In this document: positions 8,321-17,243 of the stretch, piece by piece | How the letters are laid out: each line of letters opens with the position of its first letter | Position numbering within the stretch: the stretch's first letter is position 1 | NCBI RefSeq assembly: GCF_003664185.1 | Contig: NZ_RCCS01000010.1 | Location: 124,001-188,000 of the forward strand | Source: Tenacibaculum discolor | GTDB taxonomy: Bacteria > Bacteroidota > Bacteroidia > Flavobacteriales > Flavobacteriaceae | Direction: 5' to 3' | Length of the DNA stretch: 64,000 nucleotides | Notes under the pieces: generated by a model | Database searches by the model: none | The model's input: only the letters and a program-made list of their open reading frames with translations | Told to the model about the DNA's origin: nothing | Made by a program: the position numbers and the translations under genes

Positions 8321-8953
8321 CTAAGAAAGCTCAATAACTACTTCTTCGGTTTTTCTACGAACTTTTTTTAAGTCTTTCATGTAGTCATCTTCTGCTCTAA
8401 AACCAACAGGTAATACTAAAACTGATTGTAAGTTGTATTTATCTAACTCTAAAATTTCATCATATTTTTCAGGAACAAAACCTTCCATAGGACAACTGTC
8501 AATTTTTTCATTAGCAGCAACAGTCATTAGATTTCCTAAAGCAATATATGCTTGGTTTTTCATCCAATGGAATAATACTTCAGGAGATTTACTTTCTATA
8601 TCGTTAGTTAAAAACTCTTTGAACGGATTTAAAATTTCATCGGGTGTGTTTCTAATGTCTTTTACTAATTTAAAATAGCTCTCAACATCTTTAGTAGTAA
8701 GTTCTTTAGGGGTACATAATACCAATAAATGAGAAGCCTGTGCAACTTGGTGTTGATTCCAAGAATGTGCTACCAATTGTTGTTGTAAATCTTTGTTTTT
8801 AACCACAACCATTTTTACAGGTTGTAATCCATAAGAAGTAGCAGTTAAATTAAAAGCTTCTTTTAAAATATTGATTTGTTCTTCTGAAAGAAATTTATGT
8901 TCGTCAAATTTTTTAACAGCGTATCGCCATTGTAAATTTTCTATACTATTCAT
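8321..8953 (-). CDS. Nitroreductase family NAD(P)H-dependent FMN oxidoreductase
   Basis: The 210-residue protein begins with NLQWRYAVKKFDEHKFLSEEQ, the FMN-phosphate binding R-x-A-x-K-x-F segment of NfsB-type nitroreductases, and has the ATSYGLQPVKMVVVKN and LPVGFRAEDD segments of the fold. It should be a cytosolic flavoprotein reducing quinones, nitro compounds or similar electrophiles. It stands alone with two palindromes in its promoter region, suggesting inducible control by a regulator not encoded nearby. Confidence 0.9.
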   Translation of the reverse strand: MNSIENLQWRYAVKKFDEHKFLSEEQINILKEAFNLTATSYGLQPVKMVVVKNKDLQQQLVAHSWNQHQVAQASHLLVLCTPKELTTKDVESYFKLVKDIRNTPDEILNPFKEFLTNDIESKSPEVLFHWMKNQAYIALGNLMTVAANEKIDSCPMEGFVPEKYDEILELDKYNLQSVLVLPVGFRAEDDYMKDLKKVRRKTEEVVIELS

Positions 8954-8970
8954 GTGGTTTTAATTTTTGT

Positions 8971-9014
8971 TCTCAAATACTTGAGAGTTACAATACTTCA
9001 AGATTTGTCTTGAA
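8971..9014 (-). promoter_or_regulatory. Tandem palindromic operators upstream of nitroreductase
   Basis: Two perfect dyads: TCTCAA-ATAC-TTGAGA at 8971-8986 and TTCAAGA-TTTG-TCTTGAA at 8997-9014. Both carry TCAA...TTGA half-sites. They lie 18-61 bp upstream of the nitroreductase start. No cognate regulator is adjacent. The rest of the 8954-9172 gap shows no gene. Confidence 0.5.
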
Positions 9015-9172
9015 ATTAATATATTCCTTCACTTAATTACCTTGTAGATTTCCCTACAGTAACTTATTTAGCAAAAATAGAGGAATAAAAAGTTGCCCAA
9101 AAATACTTCGAATAATTAATATTGATAGTGTCATAGAAATATTTTGTACATTGAGAATGAAAAAGAAAGCAT

Positions 9173-10444
9173 ATGAAAGAAGAATTTTTACACTTTTTGT
9201 GGCAATACAAATTATTTAACAGTACAAATTTAATATCAGTAAAAAGAGAAATCGTTGAGGTTATAGATTCTGGAAGTTATAATACAAATTCAGGACCTGA
9301 TTTTCTAAATGCAAAATTAAAAATTGATGAGCAGTTATGGGTTGGAAATGTAGAAATTCATATAAAATCATTAGATTGGTATGCACATCATCATGAAAAA
9401 GATGTGAATTACGATGCGGTTATTTTACATGTTGTATGGGAGCATGATTCTGATGTGTTTATGAAAAATAATCACCCGATTCCGACAGTAGAATTACAAA
9501 GTTTTGTTCAAAAAGAAGTATTGGCAAACTATAAAAAACTGTTTTTAAAAGAGCAGCGATGGATTCCATGTGAAAAGCAAATAGCTGAAACTAGTTCTTT
9601 TATATTGAATAACTGGTTAGAACGTTTATACTTTGAACGACTGGAAAACAAATCGGTTGTAATAAAAGAATTATTGCAAAAATCCAATAACAACTTTGAG
9701 GCTGTATTGTTTCAGCTATTAGCTAAAAACTTCGGATTAAAAGTAAATGGAGAAGCATTTCTGCAGCTAGCACAATCATTTGATTTTTCTGTGTTGCGTA
9801 AAGTTCGATTCAATGAAGAACAATTATCAGCTTTATTGTTTGGGCAAGCTGGATTCTTAGAGCAAGAACTAGAGGAGGCTTATTATCTACAACTACAAAA
9901 AGAATATGCTTACATAAGGCATAAATATAGGTTAGAACCAATAGCTAAGCATAGATTTCAGTTTTTTAGAATGCGGCCGAATAACTTTCCTACGATTAGA
10001 ATAGCTCAATTAATAGCTTTATATAACAAGTATCAAAACTTATTTTCAAGATTAATAGATGTAAACAAAGTAGAGGGCTTTTATGATTTATTTACAGGTG
10101 AAGTGAATGACTTTTGGAAAACGCATTATACATTTGAAACAGCATCTAAAAAAACGGATAAAAGACTTTCAAAGTCATTTATTGACTTGTTGATTATTAA
10201 TACGATTATTCCTTTAAAGTTTGTTTATGAACAGGCTAGAGGAGAGGTTGATCAAGAAGGTTTGTTACAATTAATAAAACAGTTGAAACCAGAAAATAAT
10301 TCGATTATAAGTAAGTTTTTGGAGTTAAAAATTAAAGCAAATAATGCATTTGAATCTCAAGCTTTATTAGAGCTTAAAAATAATTATTGCGCAAAGAAAT
10401 GTTGTTTACAATGCGCTATAGGAAGTAAGTTATTAAAAAAATAA
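9173..10444 (+). CDS. DUF2851 family protein
   Basis: The 423-residue protein is a clear DUF2851 member: MKEEFLHFLWQYKLFNS at the start, SGPDFLNAKLKIDEQLWVGNVEIH near residue 50, and a four-cysteine end (CAKKCCLQCAIG). The N-terminal part looks like a nuclease-type alpha/beta fold with conserved D and E residues (GPDF, NVEIH), which is only suggestive. It is widespread in Bacteroidetes with no known role. The next gene starts 5 bp after its stop. Confidence 0.85.
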   Translation: MKEEFLHFLWQYKLFNSTNLISVKREIVEVIDSGSYNTNSGPDFLNAKLKIDEQLWVGNVEIHIKSLDWYAHHHEKDVNYDAVILHVVWEHDSDVFMKNNHPIPTVELQSFVQKEVLANYKKLFLKEQRWIPCEKQIAETSSFILNNWLERLYFERLENKSVVIKELLQKSNNNFEAVLFQLLAKNFGLKVNGEAFLQLAQSFDFSVLRKVRFNEEQLSALLFGQAGFLEQELEEAYYLQLQKEYAYIRHKYRLEPIAKHRFQFFRMRPNNFPTIRIAQLIALYNKYQNLFSRLIDVNKVEGFYDLFTGEVNDFWKTHYTFETASKKTDKRLSKSFIDLLIINTIIPLKFVYEQARGEVDQEGLLQLIKQLKPENNSIISKFLELKIKANNAFESQALLELKNNYCAKKCCLQCAIGSKLLKK

Positions 10445-10449
10445 ACAAT

Positions 10450-10842
10450 ATGATATTTGTAGTTATAACTAGCGTTTTGTCTCTTGTAGTATTTGTTTAT
10501 ACATTACGTAATTACCTTCTTTTTAAGTTTGGAGAAGTAGTTAAGGGAAAGGTTGTTGATGTAAAGTATGAAGTTATAGGAATAAAAACTAGAGTACCAA
10601 CTGCAAAAATAACATATAATTATACTGTAAGAGGTGAATTGTATGAACGAACGGAGAATAGCGATGCTAAAAAGCACATGTTTAAAATGCATTGCATGGA
10701 AGGAGAAACGATAAAGGTTTATGTACATAAAAAGGATATGAGTAAAGCTACTATTGTTGATCTGAAGCATTATTTTTTTCCAGTCGCTTTAACAGCCTTT
10801 TTGTTTTTAATTTCAGTTATAGCTGTAGTAGTGTCAATATAA
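10450..10842 (+). CDS. DUF3592-like membrane protein
   Basis: A 130-residue protein with one hydrophobic helix at each end (residues 2-22 and about 108-129) around a beta-rich soluble segment containing GKVVDVKYE and ITYNYTVRGELYERT. This topology and the G-x-V-x-D strand fit the DUF3592 family. Function is unknown. It follows the DUF2851 gene by only 5 bp and is probably co-transcribed with it. Confidence 0.65.
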   Translation: MIFVVITSVLSLVVFVYTLRNYLLFKFGEVVKGKVVDVKYEVIGIKTRVPTAKITYNYTVRGELYERTENSDAKKHMFKMHCMEGETIKVYVHKKDMSKATIVDLKHYFFPVALTAFLFLISVIAVVVSI

Positions 10843-10871
10843 AAAACATATCAAGTTAATTAATAAAATGA

Positions 10872-10879
10872 TATATTTG
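10872..10879 (+). promoter_or_regulatory. Promoter -7 element for the SH3 lipoprotein gene
   Basis: TATATTTG matches the Bacteroidota -7 consensus TAnnTTTG exactly and lies 18 bp before the ATG at 10898. This makes the upstream in-frame ATG at 10868 an unlikely start, because it would precede the transcription start. Confidence 0.65.
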
Positions 10880-10897
10880 CGACAAAAATTTATAAAA

Positions 10898-11668
10898 ATG
10901 AAAAAAGTATTAATTGCTATTACATTAGTATCTACTATCTGTGTAGGTTGTAAAGACAACAAAAATTCAAAAAACAATGGAGGAACTTCAACAATTGAAG
11001 AATCTATTAGTGAAAAAGAAGAAAAATCAGCTTCAGCAATTTGTTTATTAGATAAACTATCTATTAGAGAAAGTGCTTCTGCCAAAGGGAAATGGATTAC
11101 CTCTATTAGTTTAGGTGAAAAAGTAACCTTAACAGGAGAAGAAACTATAGATTCTGTTTCGAAGAAGGAGTATTACAAGGTAAAGTTGATTGACGGAAAA
11201 GAAGGATGGACTAGATCTACCTTTTTAGCTGTTAATGGTAAAGTGGGAGCTATGTTAGAAGAAGCAGTAGTTTATAAAAGACCAGACTTACTTACTAAGA
11301 CAGAAAAAAAATACAGCATTATGGATATCATTGCTGTAACTGAAACTCAAGGAGATTGGATTAAGGTTAAAGGAAAAAGATCTGAAGGAAAGTATATTGA
11401 AGAAGGTTGGGTAAAAACTTCTAACATTACAAATGATCAAGTTGATATAGCAACGGCTAAATTTGCAGGAATAGCAAATACTCAACCAACAATGACAGAA
11501 AGAATAAAGGCATTGAAAGATGTTATAAATAATTCAGATTTATCTTCTTCTAAGTTTATTACAGTTATAGAGAATAAAATAGAAGATTACGAGTCAAAAA
11601 ATCAACCTTTAGATGCTCAGGAAGCAGCAATAGCAACTGAGGAAGTTGCAGAAAAAACTGCCGAATAA
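10898..11668 (+). CDS. SH3-domain lipoprotein
   Basis: Starting at 10898 the 256-residue protein has a lipoprotein signal MKKVLIAITLVSTICVGC with the lipobox VGC. A bacterial SH3-like segment follows (LSIRESASAKGKWITSI, then KEGWTRSTFLAV), and a second, weaker one covers roughly KYSIMDIIAVTETQGDWIKV to EGWVKTSNI. The C-terminus is a charged helix rich in Ala and Glu. SH3b domains in this context usually bind cell wall or surface ligands. An in-frame ATG 30 bp upstream overlaps the promoter and is rejected as start. Confidence 0.8.
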   Translation: MKKVLIAITLVSTICVGCKDNKNSKNNGGTSTIEESISEKEEKSASAICLLDKLSIRESASAKGKWITSISLGEKVTLTGEETIDSVSKKEYYKVKLIDGKEGWTRSTFLAVNGKVGAMLEEAVVYKRPDLLTKTEKKYSIMDIIAVTETQGDWIKVKGKRSEGKYIEEGWVKTSNITNDQVDIATAKFAGIANTQPTMTERIKALKDVINNSDLSSSKFITVIENKIEDYESKNQPLDAQEAAIATEEVAEKTAE

Positions 11669-11685
11669 TCATATAAAACACGAGT

Positions 11686-11723
11686 AAAAAAACGATTTTA
11701 GAATTTTCTAAAATCGTTTTTTT
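11686..11723. terminator. Bidirectional terminator
   Basis: Seventeen-bp stem (11686-11702 with 11707-11723) with A7 and T7 flanks between the convergent SH3 and E1 genes. Confidence 0.92.
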
Positions 11724-11743
11724 ATCTATTTGAAGAATAGTTA

Positions 11744-14203
11744 CTAATACAAACTCTTAAATTTAGCAGGGTTTGCTTCGTTCATGATTTCGTATACTTT
11801 TTCAAAAACATCTTCTGCAGATGGTTTAGAGAAATAATCTCCATCGGTACCATAAGCAGGTCTATGTGCTTTAGCAGTTAAGGTTTGTGGTTTGCTATCT
11901 AAATGTTTGTAACCATTTTGATTCTCAACAATTTCTTGTAATAAATATGCTGAAGCTCCACCAGGAACATCTTCGTCAACAACTAATAAACGATTTGTTT
12001 TTGCAACCGATTTTACAGTATCATGATTCAAGTCAAAAGGTAATAAACTTTGCGCATCTACAATTTCTACATCTATACCTACTTGCGCTAAATCTTTAGC
12101 AGCTTCTTCAACAATTCTTAAGGTAGAACCGTAAGAAACAATTGTAATGTCAGTTCCTTCTTTGATTGTTTCAACAACACCAATTGGAGTTTTAAAGTCT
12201 CCTAAGTTTGTTGGTAACTCTTCTTTTAAACGATATCCGTTTAAGCACTCTACTACTAAAGCAGGATCGTCACCTTCTAATAAAGTGTTATAGAAACCAG
12301 CAGCTTTCGTCATGTTACGAGGAACTAATACATGAATTCCTCTTACGTTGTTTATTATTCCACCCATTGGTGAACCTGAATGCCAAATTCCTTCTAAACG
12401 ATGTCCACGGGTACGGATAATTAATGGAGCTTTTTGCTTTCCAAAAGTACGATAACGTAGCGTTGCTAAATCGTCACTCATAATTTGTAAAGCATATAAT
12501 AAATAATCTAAATATTGAATTTCAGCGATAGGACGTAATCCACGCATTGCCATTCCAATACCTTGACCTAAAATGGTAGCTTCTCGAATTCCTGTGTCAG
12601 AAACACGTAACTCACCAAATTTTTCTTGCAAGCCTTCCAATCCTTGGTTTACATCACCAATATATCCAGCGTCTTCACCAAAAATTAATACTTCTGGGTG
12701 TTTAGCTAAAATAGCATCAAAATTATCACGCATAATAATACGTGCATCTACAATATTTTTTTCTGCAGCATAAGTTGGAGCTTCTGCAGCAATATTTTCA
12801 GTTGCTAATTCAGTTTCACTTAATAAATGTGCAGAATATTTTACAGCAGCTTTGTCAATTGAAGCTTTGATGAAGTTTTTAAGTGCTGTTTTTTCAGTAA
12901 ATTCTTCATCTCTTAAATAACGTAAAGTTTTACGAGCAGCTACTAAAATATCTTTTCTGATTGGTTCAGAAATAGCGGCTAAATCATTTTTATATTTCGT
13001 AATGAAAGAACCATTATTGCTTTTTTGAGAAATGGTTTCTAATAAAGAAACAGCTTCAGCTACTTCTGCTTTTATTTCATTTGTATAAGCACTCCAAGCA
13101 TCACGCTTTGCCTTGCTTACTTCTTTTTTTGCTTCTTTTTCAATATTGATTAAATCTTCTTCAGAATCAATAAACTTTAAAGTTTCTCCATCTTCATTTT
13201 CTAATTCAAATTCTAAAATCCACTTACGCATTTGGGCAATACAATCAAACTCTTGCTCCCATTGTAAGCGTTCTTTTGATTTGTAACGTTCATGTGAACC
13301 TGAAGTTGAATGCCCTTGAGGTTGTGTTAATTCTTTTACATGAATTAATACAGGGATATGTTGTTCTCTTGCGATTTGAGAAGCTTTATTGTAAGTGTCA
13401 ATTAACTGAACATAATCCCAACCATTCACTACGAAAATCTCATATCCGTTACTTTCATTTTCACGTTGGAATCCTTTTAAGATTTCAGAAATACTTTCTT
13501 TAGTTGTTTGGTGACGTGCATGTACTGAAATTCCGTACTCATCATCCCAAACATTCATTATCATTGGAACTTGTAGAACACCAGCAGCATTAATTGTTTC
13601 AAAGAACAACCCTTCACTAGTACTAGCATTACCAATAGTACCCCAAGCAACTTCGTTACCATTGATTGAAAAATTAGTGTGTTTTTCTAAACCTTCAACA
13701 TTTCTGTAAATTTTAGATGCTTGTGCTAATCCTAACAAACGAGGCATTTGACCTGCTGTAGGAGAAATATCTGCTGATGAATTTTTTTGAGCTGTTAAGT
13801 TTTTCCAGTTACCGTTTTCATCTATAGAATGCGTTGCAAAATGTCCTCCCATTTGACGACCAGCAGACATAGGCTCAACATTAATATCAGTATGAGCATA
13901 TAAACCTGCAAAAAATTGTTGTGGAGTTAATTCTCCAATAGCCATCATAAATGTTTGATCACGATAATAACCTGATCTGAAGTCTCCATTTTGAAAAGCT
14001 TTAGCCATAGCTAATTGAGGTATTTCTTTACCATCTCCAAAAATTCCAAACTTAGCTTTACCTGTTAAAACTTCTCTTCTTCCTAATAAACTACATTCTC
14101 GACTAATACGAGCAATTCTATAGTCCTTTAAAACTTCATTTTTAAAATCTTGAAAAGAAAGCTGTTGAGTATTAGCTATTTCGGTATTTTGCGTCATAAT
14201 CAT
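11744..14203 (-). CDS. Fused alpha/beta E1 component of a 2-oxoacid dehydrogenase
   Basis: The 819-residue protein joins an E1-alpha domain (about residues 20-400) to an E1-beta domain (about 485-819). E1 uses thiamine diphosphate to decarboxylate a 2-oxoacid; this fused form in Bacteroidetes is usually assigned to branched-chain or pyruvate-type complexes. Visible landmarks are PMSAGRQMGGHFATHS, the cofactor loop at GNASTSEG (191-198) with WDDEYGIS (219-226), and E1-beta segments IFGEDAGYIGDVNQGLEG and YGSTLRIVEEAA. The usual GDG/GDA of the cofactor loop reads GNA here. The first codons contain two ATGs (14203 and 14197); the promoter lies only 19 bp upstream. Confidence 0.9.
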   Translation of the reverse strand: MIMTQNTEIANTQQLSFQDFKNEVLKDYRIARISRECSLLGRREVLTGKAKFGIFGDGKEIPQLAMAKAFQNGDFRSGYYRDQTFMMAIGELTPQQFFAGLYAHTDINVEPMSAGRQMGGHFATHSIDENGNWKNLTAQKNSSADISPTAGQMPRLLGLAQASKIYRNVEGLEKHTNFSINGNEVAWGTIGNASTSEGLFFETINAAGVLQVPMIMNVWDDEYGISVHARHQTTKESISEILKGFQRENESNGYEIFVVNGWDYVQLIDTYNKASQIAREQHIPVLIHVKELTQPQGHSTSGSHERYKSKERLQWEQEFDCIAQMRKWILEFELENEDGETLKFIDSEEDLINIEKEAKKEVSKAKRDAWSAYTNEIKAEVAEAVSLLETISQKSNNGSFITKYKNDLAAISEPIRKDILVAARKTLRYLRDEEFTEKTALKNFIKASIDKAAVKYSAHLLSETELATENIAAEAPTYAAEKNIVDARIIMRDNFDAILAKHPEVLIFGEDAGYIGDVNQGLEGLQEKFGELRVSDTGIREATILGQGIGMAMRGLRPIAEIQYLDYLLYALQIMSDDLATLRYRTFGKQKAPLIIRTRGHRLEGIWHSGSPMGGIINNVRGIHVLVPRNMTKAAGFYNTLLEGDDPALVVECLNGYRLKEELPTNLGDFKTPIGVVETIKEGTDITIVSYGSTLRIVEEAAKDLAQVGIDVEIVDAQSLLPFDLNHDTVKSVAKTNRLLVVDEDVPGGASAYLLQEIVENQNGYKHLDSKPQTLTAKAHRPAYGTDGDYFSKPSAEDVFEKVYEIMNEANPAKFKSLY

Positions 14204-14221
14204 CTAATTTAGGTATGGTTA

Positions 14222-14229
14222 CAAAGATA
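14222..14229 (-). promoter_or_regulatory. Promoter -7 element for the E1 gene
   Basis: The minus strand reads TATCTTTG, an exact TAnnTTTG match, giving a predicted leader of about 12 nt before the first ATG. Confidence 0.6.
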
Positions 14230-14314
14230 GGTTTTTTAGTCGAAATTTAAAAATTTCTATTTTCATTGAATATTTTTCAAAAAAACGAGAAAAAATCAAA
14301 TATTATTGAAGTAT

Positions 14315-17137
14315 CTATAATATACCTCTTCTAATAAAGTTATAAATTCTATCAATATCTGTTGTAATGATGAATCTAATTTTTGAAGGATAGGCTCTCT
14401 TGTTAATTTCAAAACCTTCGTTGGTGTAAATGGGAAGATAAAATTCAAATATTTCGGGAAGGAAGTTTAATCGAATACCATTTTCATAGAAAAACTTAGG
14501 AGAAGTATTTTTGTTTTTCAGCATAGCAACGTCATTATAAATTTCAGCCCACTTCCATACGCTTACACTAGTGTTAATAGATGTTATAAGCTGATTAGCA
14601 AAGTAAGGTTCTTTAAATTTAGATTTGAAGCCTCCTTGCCCTACTACGAATTGCTGACTGAAGAAGCCTTCATTTTCTGAGCGTCCAAATAAGTTTTGTT
14701 CAAATAAATAATCGTTACCACGGTTTAATCCAAAGCTAAAGTAATTTCCTTCTGTTTTATTAAATAAAAAGAGTCCACCAAAAAAACGAACTTCAAAACT
14801 TTCATTAGCGGTAAAAAACTTTCTATAACGAAAATCAGTAGATATTTTACTAAAATTAGAGTTTATCTCAAGGTTAGCAGCATATCTAATTCTGTGTATA
14901 GCATCAAATTTGTTGTTGATATAGCGTAGGTTAAAAATATTATACTTGTCTTGGTCACTTTGAGTGTTGTTAGGAGCAACTTCTTTATCAACACTAACCA
15001 TACGGGCTATTAAGAATTTAGAACCAATATCACGGAGCGTATTTCTTCTGAATTGAAAATTAATAAATGGGCTTAAAGTATTGTATCCTAATTCAGGTGC
15101 GTAATGAAAGTTACTTCCTGAAATTCCATACCGTATTTTATAAACCTTAGAGTCTCTTAAAAAATGATTGTACCCTACAGAAAAAGATCCGGTTAAATTT
15201 CTACTTTTAAGACCATAGTTAGGGGTTAAGCTAAATTGAAAATTATGACTAACTAGTGATCTGTTATTTATGTTTACTCCAAGTATTAAACCATCATATA
15301 AATTATATTTAATATCTGGGTAATAGAACAATTGATTGTAATAGGGATTTTCAAAATCTTTAAAAAAACGAAATTGAATAGGTTTGCTTATAATGCTATT
15401 ATTTACATTTCTAAAATTGTTAAGGGAATTAAATTCAGGGTAGTTGTTTTCGTAATTTAAAGCTAGTTTATTAAAGTTGCCTCTTTTAATTTTGATTGTT
15501 TTGGTAGAATCTACATTGGTAACCCAAGTTTTAAGTTTTATTTTTTTCTTTTGAATACCATAAAGTGCTACGGGAGCTGTAAAATCTCTTTTGTTTTTGA
15601 TGGTGACAAACAGAGAATCTTTGTTTTTGGAGTAGGATACCTTTTTTATTTTGTAGTCAATTTTTTTATCTGTAGTAAGATAATCACCAAAAAACCATTG
15701 TAAATCTTTTGAAGTTTTCTTTTGAAGAATCTCAGCAAAGGATTTACTGCTTGAAGGCGTTAATTGATTTTTAATATAAAATTCTTTTACAGTTTCTTTT
15801 AAAATACTGTCACCAACAAAGTCATGTAAATACTTAATTCCTAAGCCTGCTTTATACTTACTTACTACTTTTCTGTTAAAGTTAGAAAGAGAGTCACTAG
15901 AGGTTGTTAAAGGTTGATCATAAAATTTACGAGAACTAAATTGATAAACAAGAGGATACTTATCGTTCTGTTTAAATTTGGCAATGTTATAGGTTTTTAT
16001 AGGCCAATACTTGGAGTATTTACCTAGAAAAGTAACTTCTGGATAGTATTTTTTTACATACTCCATCATTAAATAAGTTTGTAATCCATCGGTTAACCAA
16101 TAATCTTTTCTCGGTTTTTGAATAATTATATCATCGAAATACTTTTGAGTAAGTGCTTTAAAAAATCCTGTTTCCCATCTAAAGTTTTTAGGAAAAGGTT
16201 TTAACCAACTAGGAAGACCATAAATTTCATGTAGAGAGTTTTTGTTTATGGTACGTGAATCTACAAGGATTTCAGGGTGTGGGTGTTTGCCAATAAAGTC
16301 TTCTATAAATTGTATTTGTCTATTTATAATTTTGTTGGTTTCGTTATTAGATATTTTTCTTAGGTAAGCATCTGTTTTTATCTCTTTATTTTTTATCTTA
16401 AAAGATTTAAAAGTTCTTACTGTATCAATATGAAGTATAATATCCTTTTTTTTTGCTCCAACTAAATAGTAGTTGGTATAATTATCATTTTCAGTTTTAT
16501 ACTGATATAAGTTACTTTCTATATGATAATTCTTAGGTATATCTATAGAAATTGAGTAATTAGATAGTTCTTCGTATAAATCATCTAAATTTAAGTTACT
16601 CATTAACTGCCACTTTTTATCATATACAGCTGGAGTTATGTACCAGAAACGTAAATGATACCCTGTTTTTGTTTTTCCATATCCCGTATATTTTGCATTT
16701 GGTACCTTTACAGAATATGAGGTACGGAGTATTAAACTATCTTTTGGTTTTAAAGGCTTATTAAGAGATACTTTAATAATGTCTTGTTGATTCTTTAGCT
16801 CTTTGAATGAAACTTGTTTAAAGTTAACTGTTAAGTTTCTTATTTTACTGTAGCCTCGATCTTTATCTTTTGAAAAATGAAAAGTTTTCCTATAGTCTTC
16901 AATAAAGCGTTTAGCTAGGGGAGTATCATCGTTTTTATAACTATTTGCCCAATTATGCAAAAAAAAATAATCTAAATTAGAAGAAGTATGATTGTAGAAG
17001 GTTGTTTTTTGTAGAATATGAATTACATCTTTATCTATATCTAATTTAGCTTTTATTTCAACAGAGTTTTCTTGTGCTACTATTTTAAAGCAATACAAGA
17101 TAATAGTACATAATAAGAGTAGCGTTTTCTGTTTCAA
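14315..17137 (-). CDS. M1 peptidase-like protein lacking the zinc site, with C-terminal barrel-like region
   Basis: The 940-residue exported protein (signal peptide ending near FKIVAQ) has the N-terminal beta domain of M1 aminopeptidases followed by the catalytic-like domain. Where HExxH should be, residues 322-334 read ETGFFKALTQKYF, and the downstream glutamate helix reads WLTDGLQTYL, so the zinc ligands are missing. No GAMEN motif is seen. From about residue 600 the sequence is beta-strand rich (YNLYDGLILGVNINNRSL onward) and ends with a short barrel-like tail. It is likely a cell-envelope protein that binds rather than cleaves peptides. Start codon is TTG; no better in-frame start is visible. 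Confidence 0.75.
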   Translation of the reverse strand: MKQKTLLLLCTIILYCFKIVAQENSVEIKAKLDIDKDVIHILQKTTFYNHTSSNLDYFFLHNWANSYKNDDTPLAKRFIEDYRKTFHFSKDKDRGYSKIRNLTVNFKQVSFKELKNQQDIIKVSLNKPLKPKDSLILRTSYSVKVPNAKYTGYGKTKTGYHLRFWYITPAVYDKKWQLMSNLNLDDLYEELSNYSISIDIPKNYHIESNLYQYKTENDNYTNYYLVGAKKKDIILHIDTVRTFKSFKIKNKEIKTDAYLRKISNNETNKIINRQIQFIEDFIGKHPHPEILVDSRTINKNSLHEIYGLPSWLKPFPKNFRWETGFFKALTQKYFDDIIIQKPRKDYWLTDGLQTYLMMEYVKKYYPEVTFLGKYSKYWPIKTYNIAKFKQNDKYPLVYQFSSRKFYDQPLTTSSDSLSNFNRKVVSKYKAGLGIKYLHDFVGDSILKETVKEFYIKNQLTPSSSKSFAEILQKKTSKDLQWFFGDYLTTDKKIDYKIKKVSYSKNKDSLFVTIKNKRDFTAPVALYGIQKKKIKLKTWVTNVDSTKTIKIKRGNFNKLALNYENNYPEFNSLNNFRNVNNSIISKPIQFRFFKDFENPYYNQLFYYPDIKYNLYDGLILGVNINNRSLVSHNFQFSLTPNYGLKSRNLTGSFSVGYNHFLRDSKVYKIRYGISGSNFHYAPELGYNTLSPFINFQFRRNTLRDIGSKFLIARMVSVDKEVAPNNTQSDQDKYNIFNLRYINNKFDAIHRIRYAANLEINSNFSKISTDFRYRKFFTANESFEVRFFGGLFLFNKTEGNYFSFGLNRGNDYLFEQNLFGRSENEGFFSQQFVVGQGGFKSKFKEPYFANQLITSINTSVSVWKWAEIYNDVAMLKNKNTSPKFFYENGIRLNFLPEIFEFYLPIYTNEGFEINKRAYPSKIRFIITTDIDRIYNFIRRGIL

Positions 17138-17199
17138 TATTATTTTAAGGTTTGTTTTAAGTAGGGTTATAAAAATATTTAAAAAACCTTGTGAAAATA

Positions 17200-17229
17200 A
17201 AAAAGCTCATTGGAATTCCAATGAGCTTT
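17200..17229. terminator. Terminator after the LOG-family gene
   Basis: A near-perfect palindrome, aaagctcattgg with ccaatgagcttt around a short AATT centre, flanked by A- and T-runs. Confidence 0.8.
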
Positions 17230-17243
17230 AAAGATAAATATTT

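Noticed and set aside
10868..10897. ATG at 10868 as start of the SH3 lipoprotein
   Set aside because: It precedes an exact -7 promoter box, and the lipoprotein signal starts at 10898.
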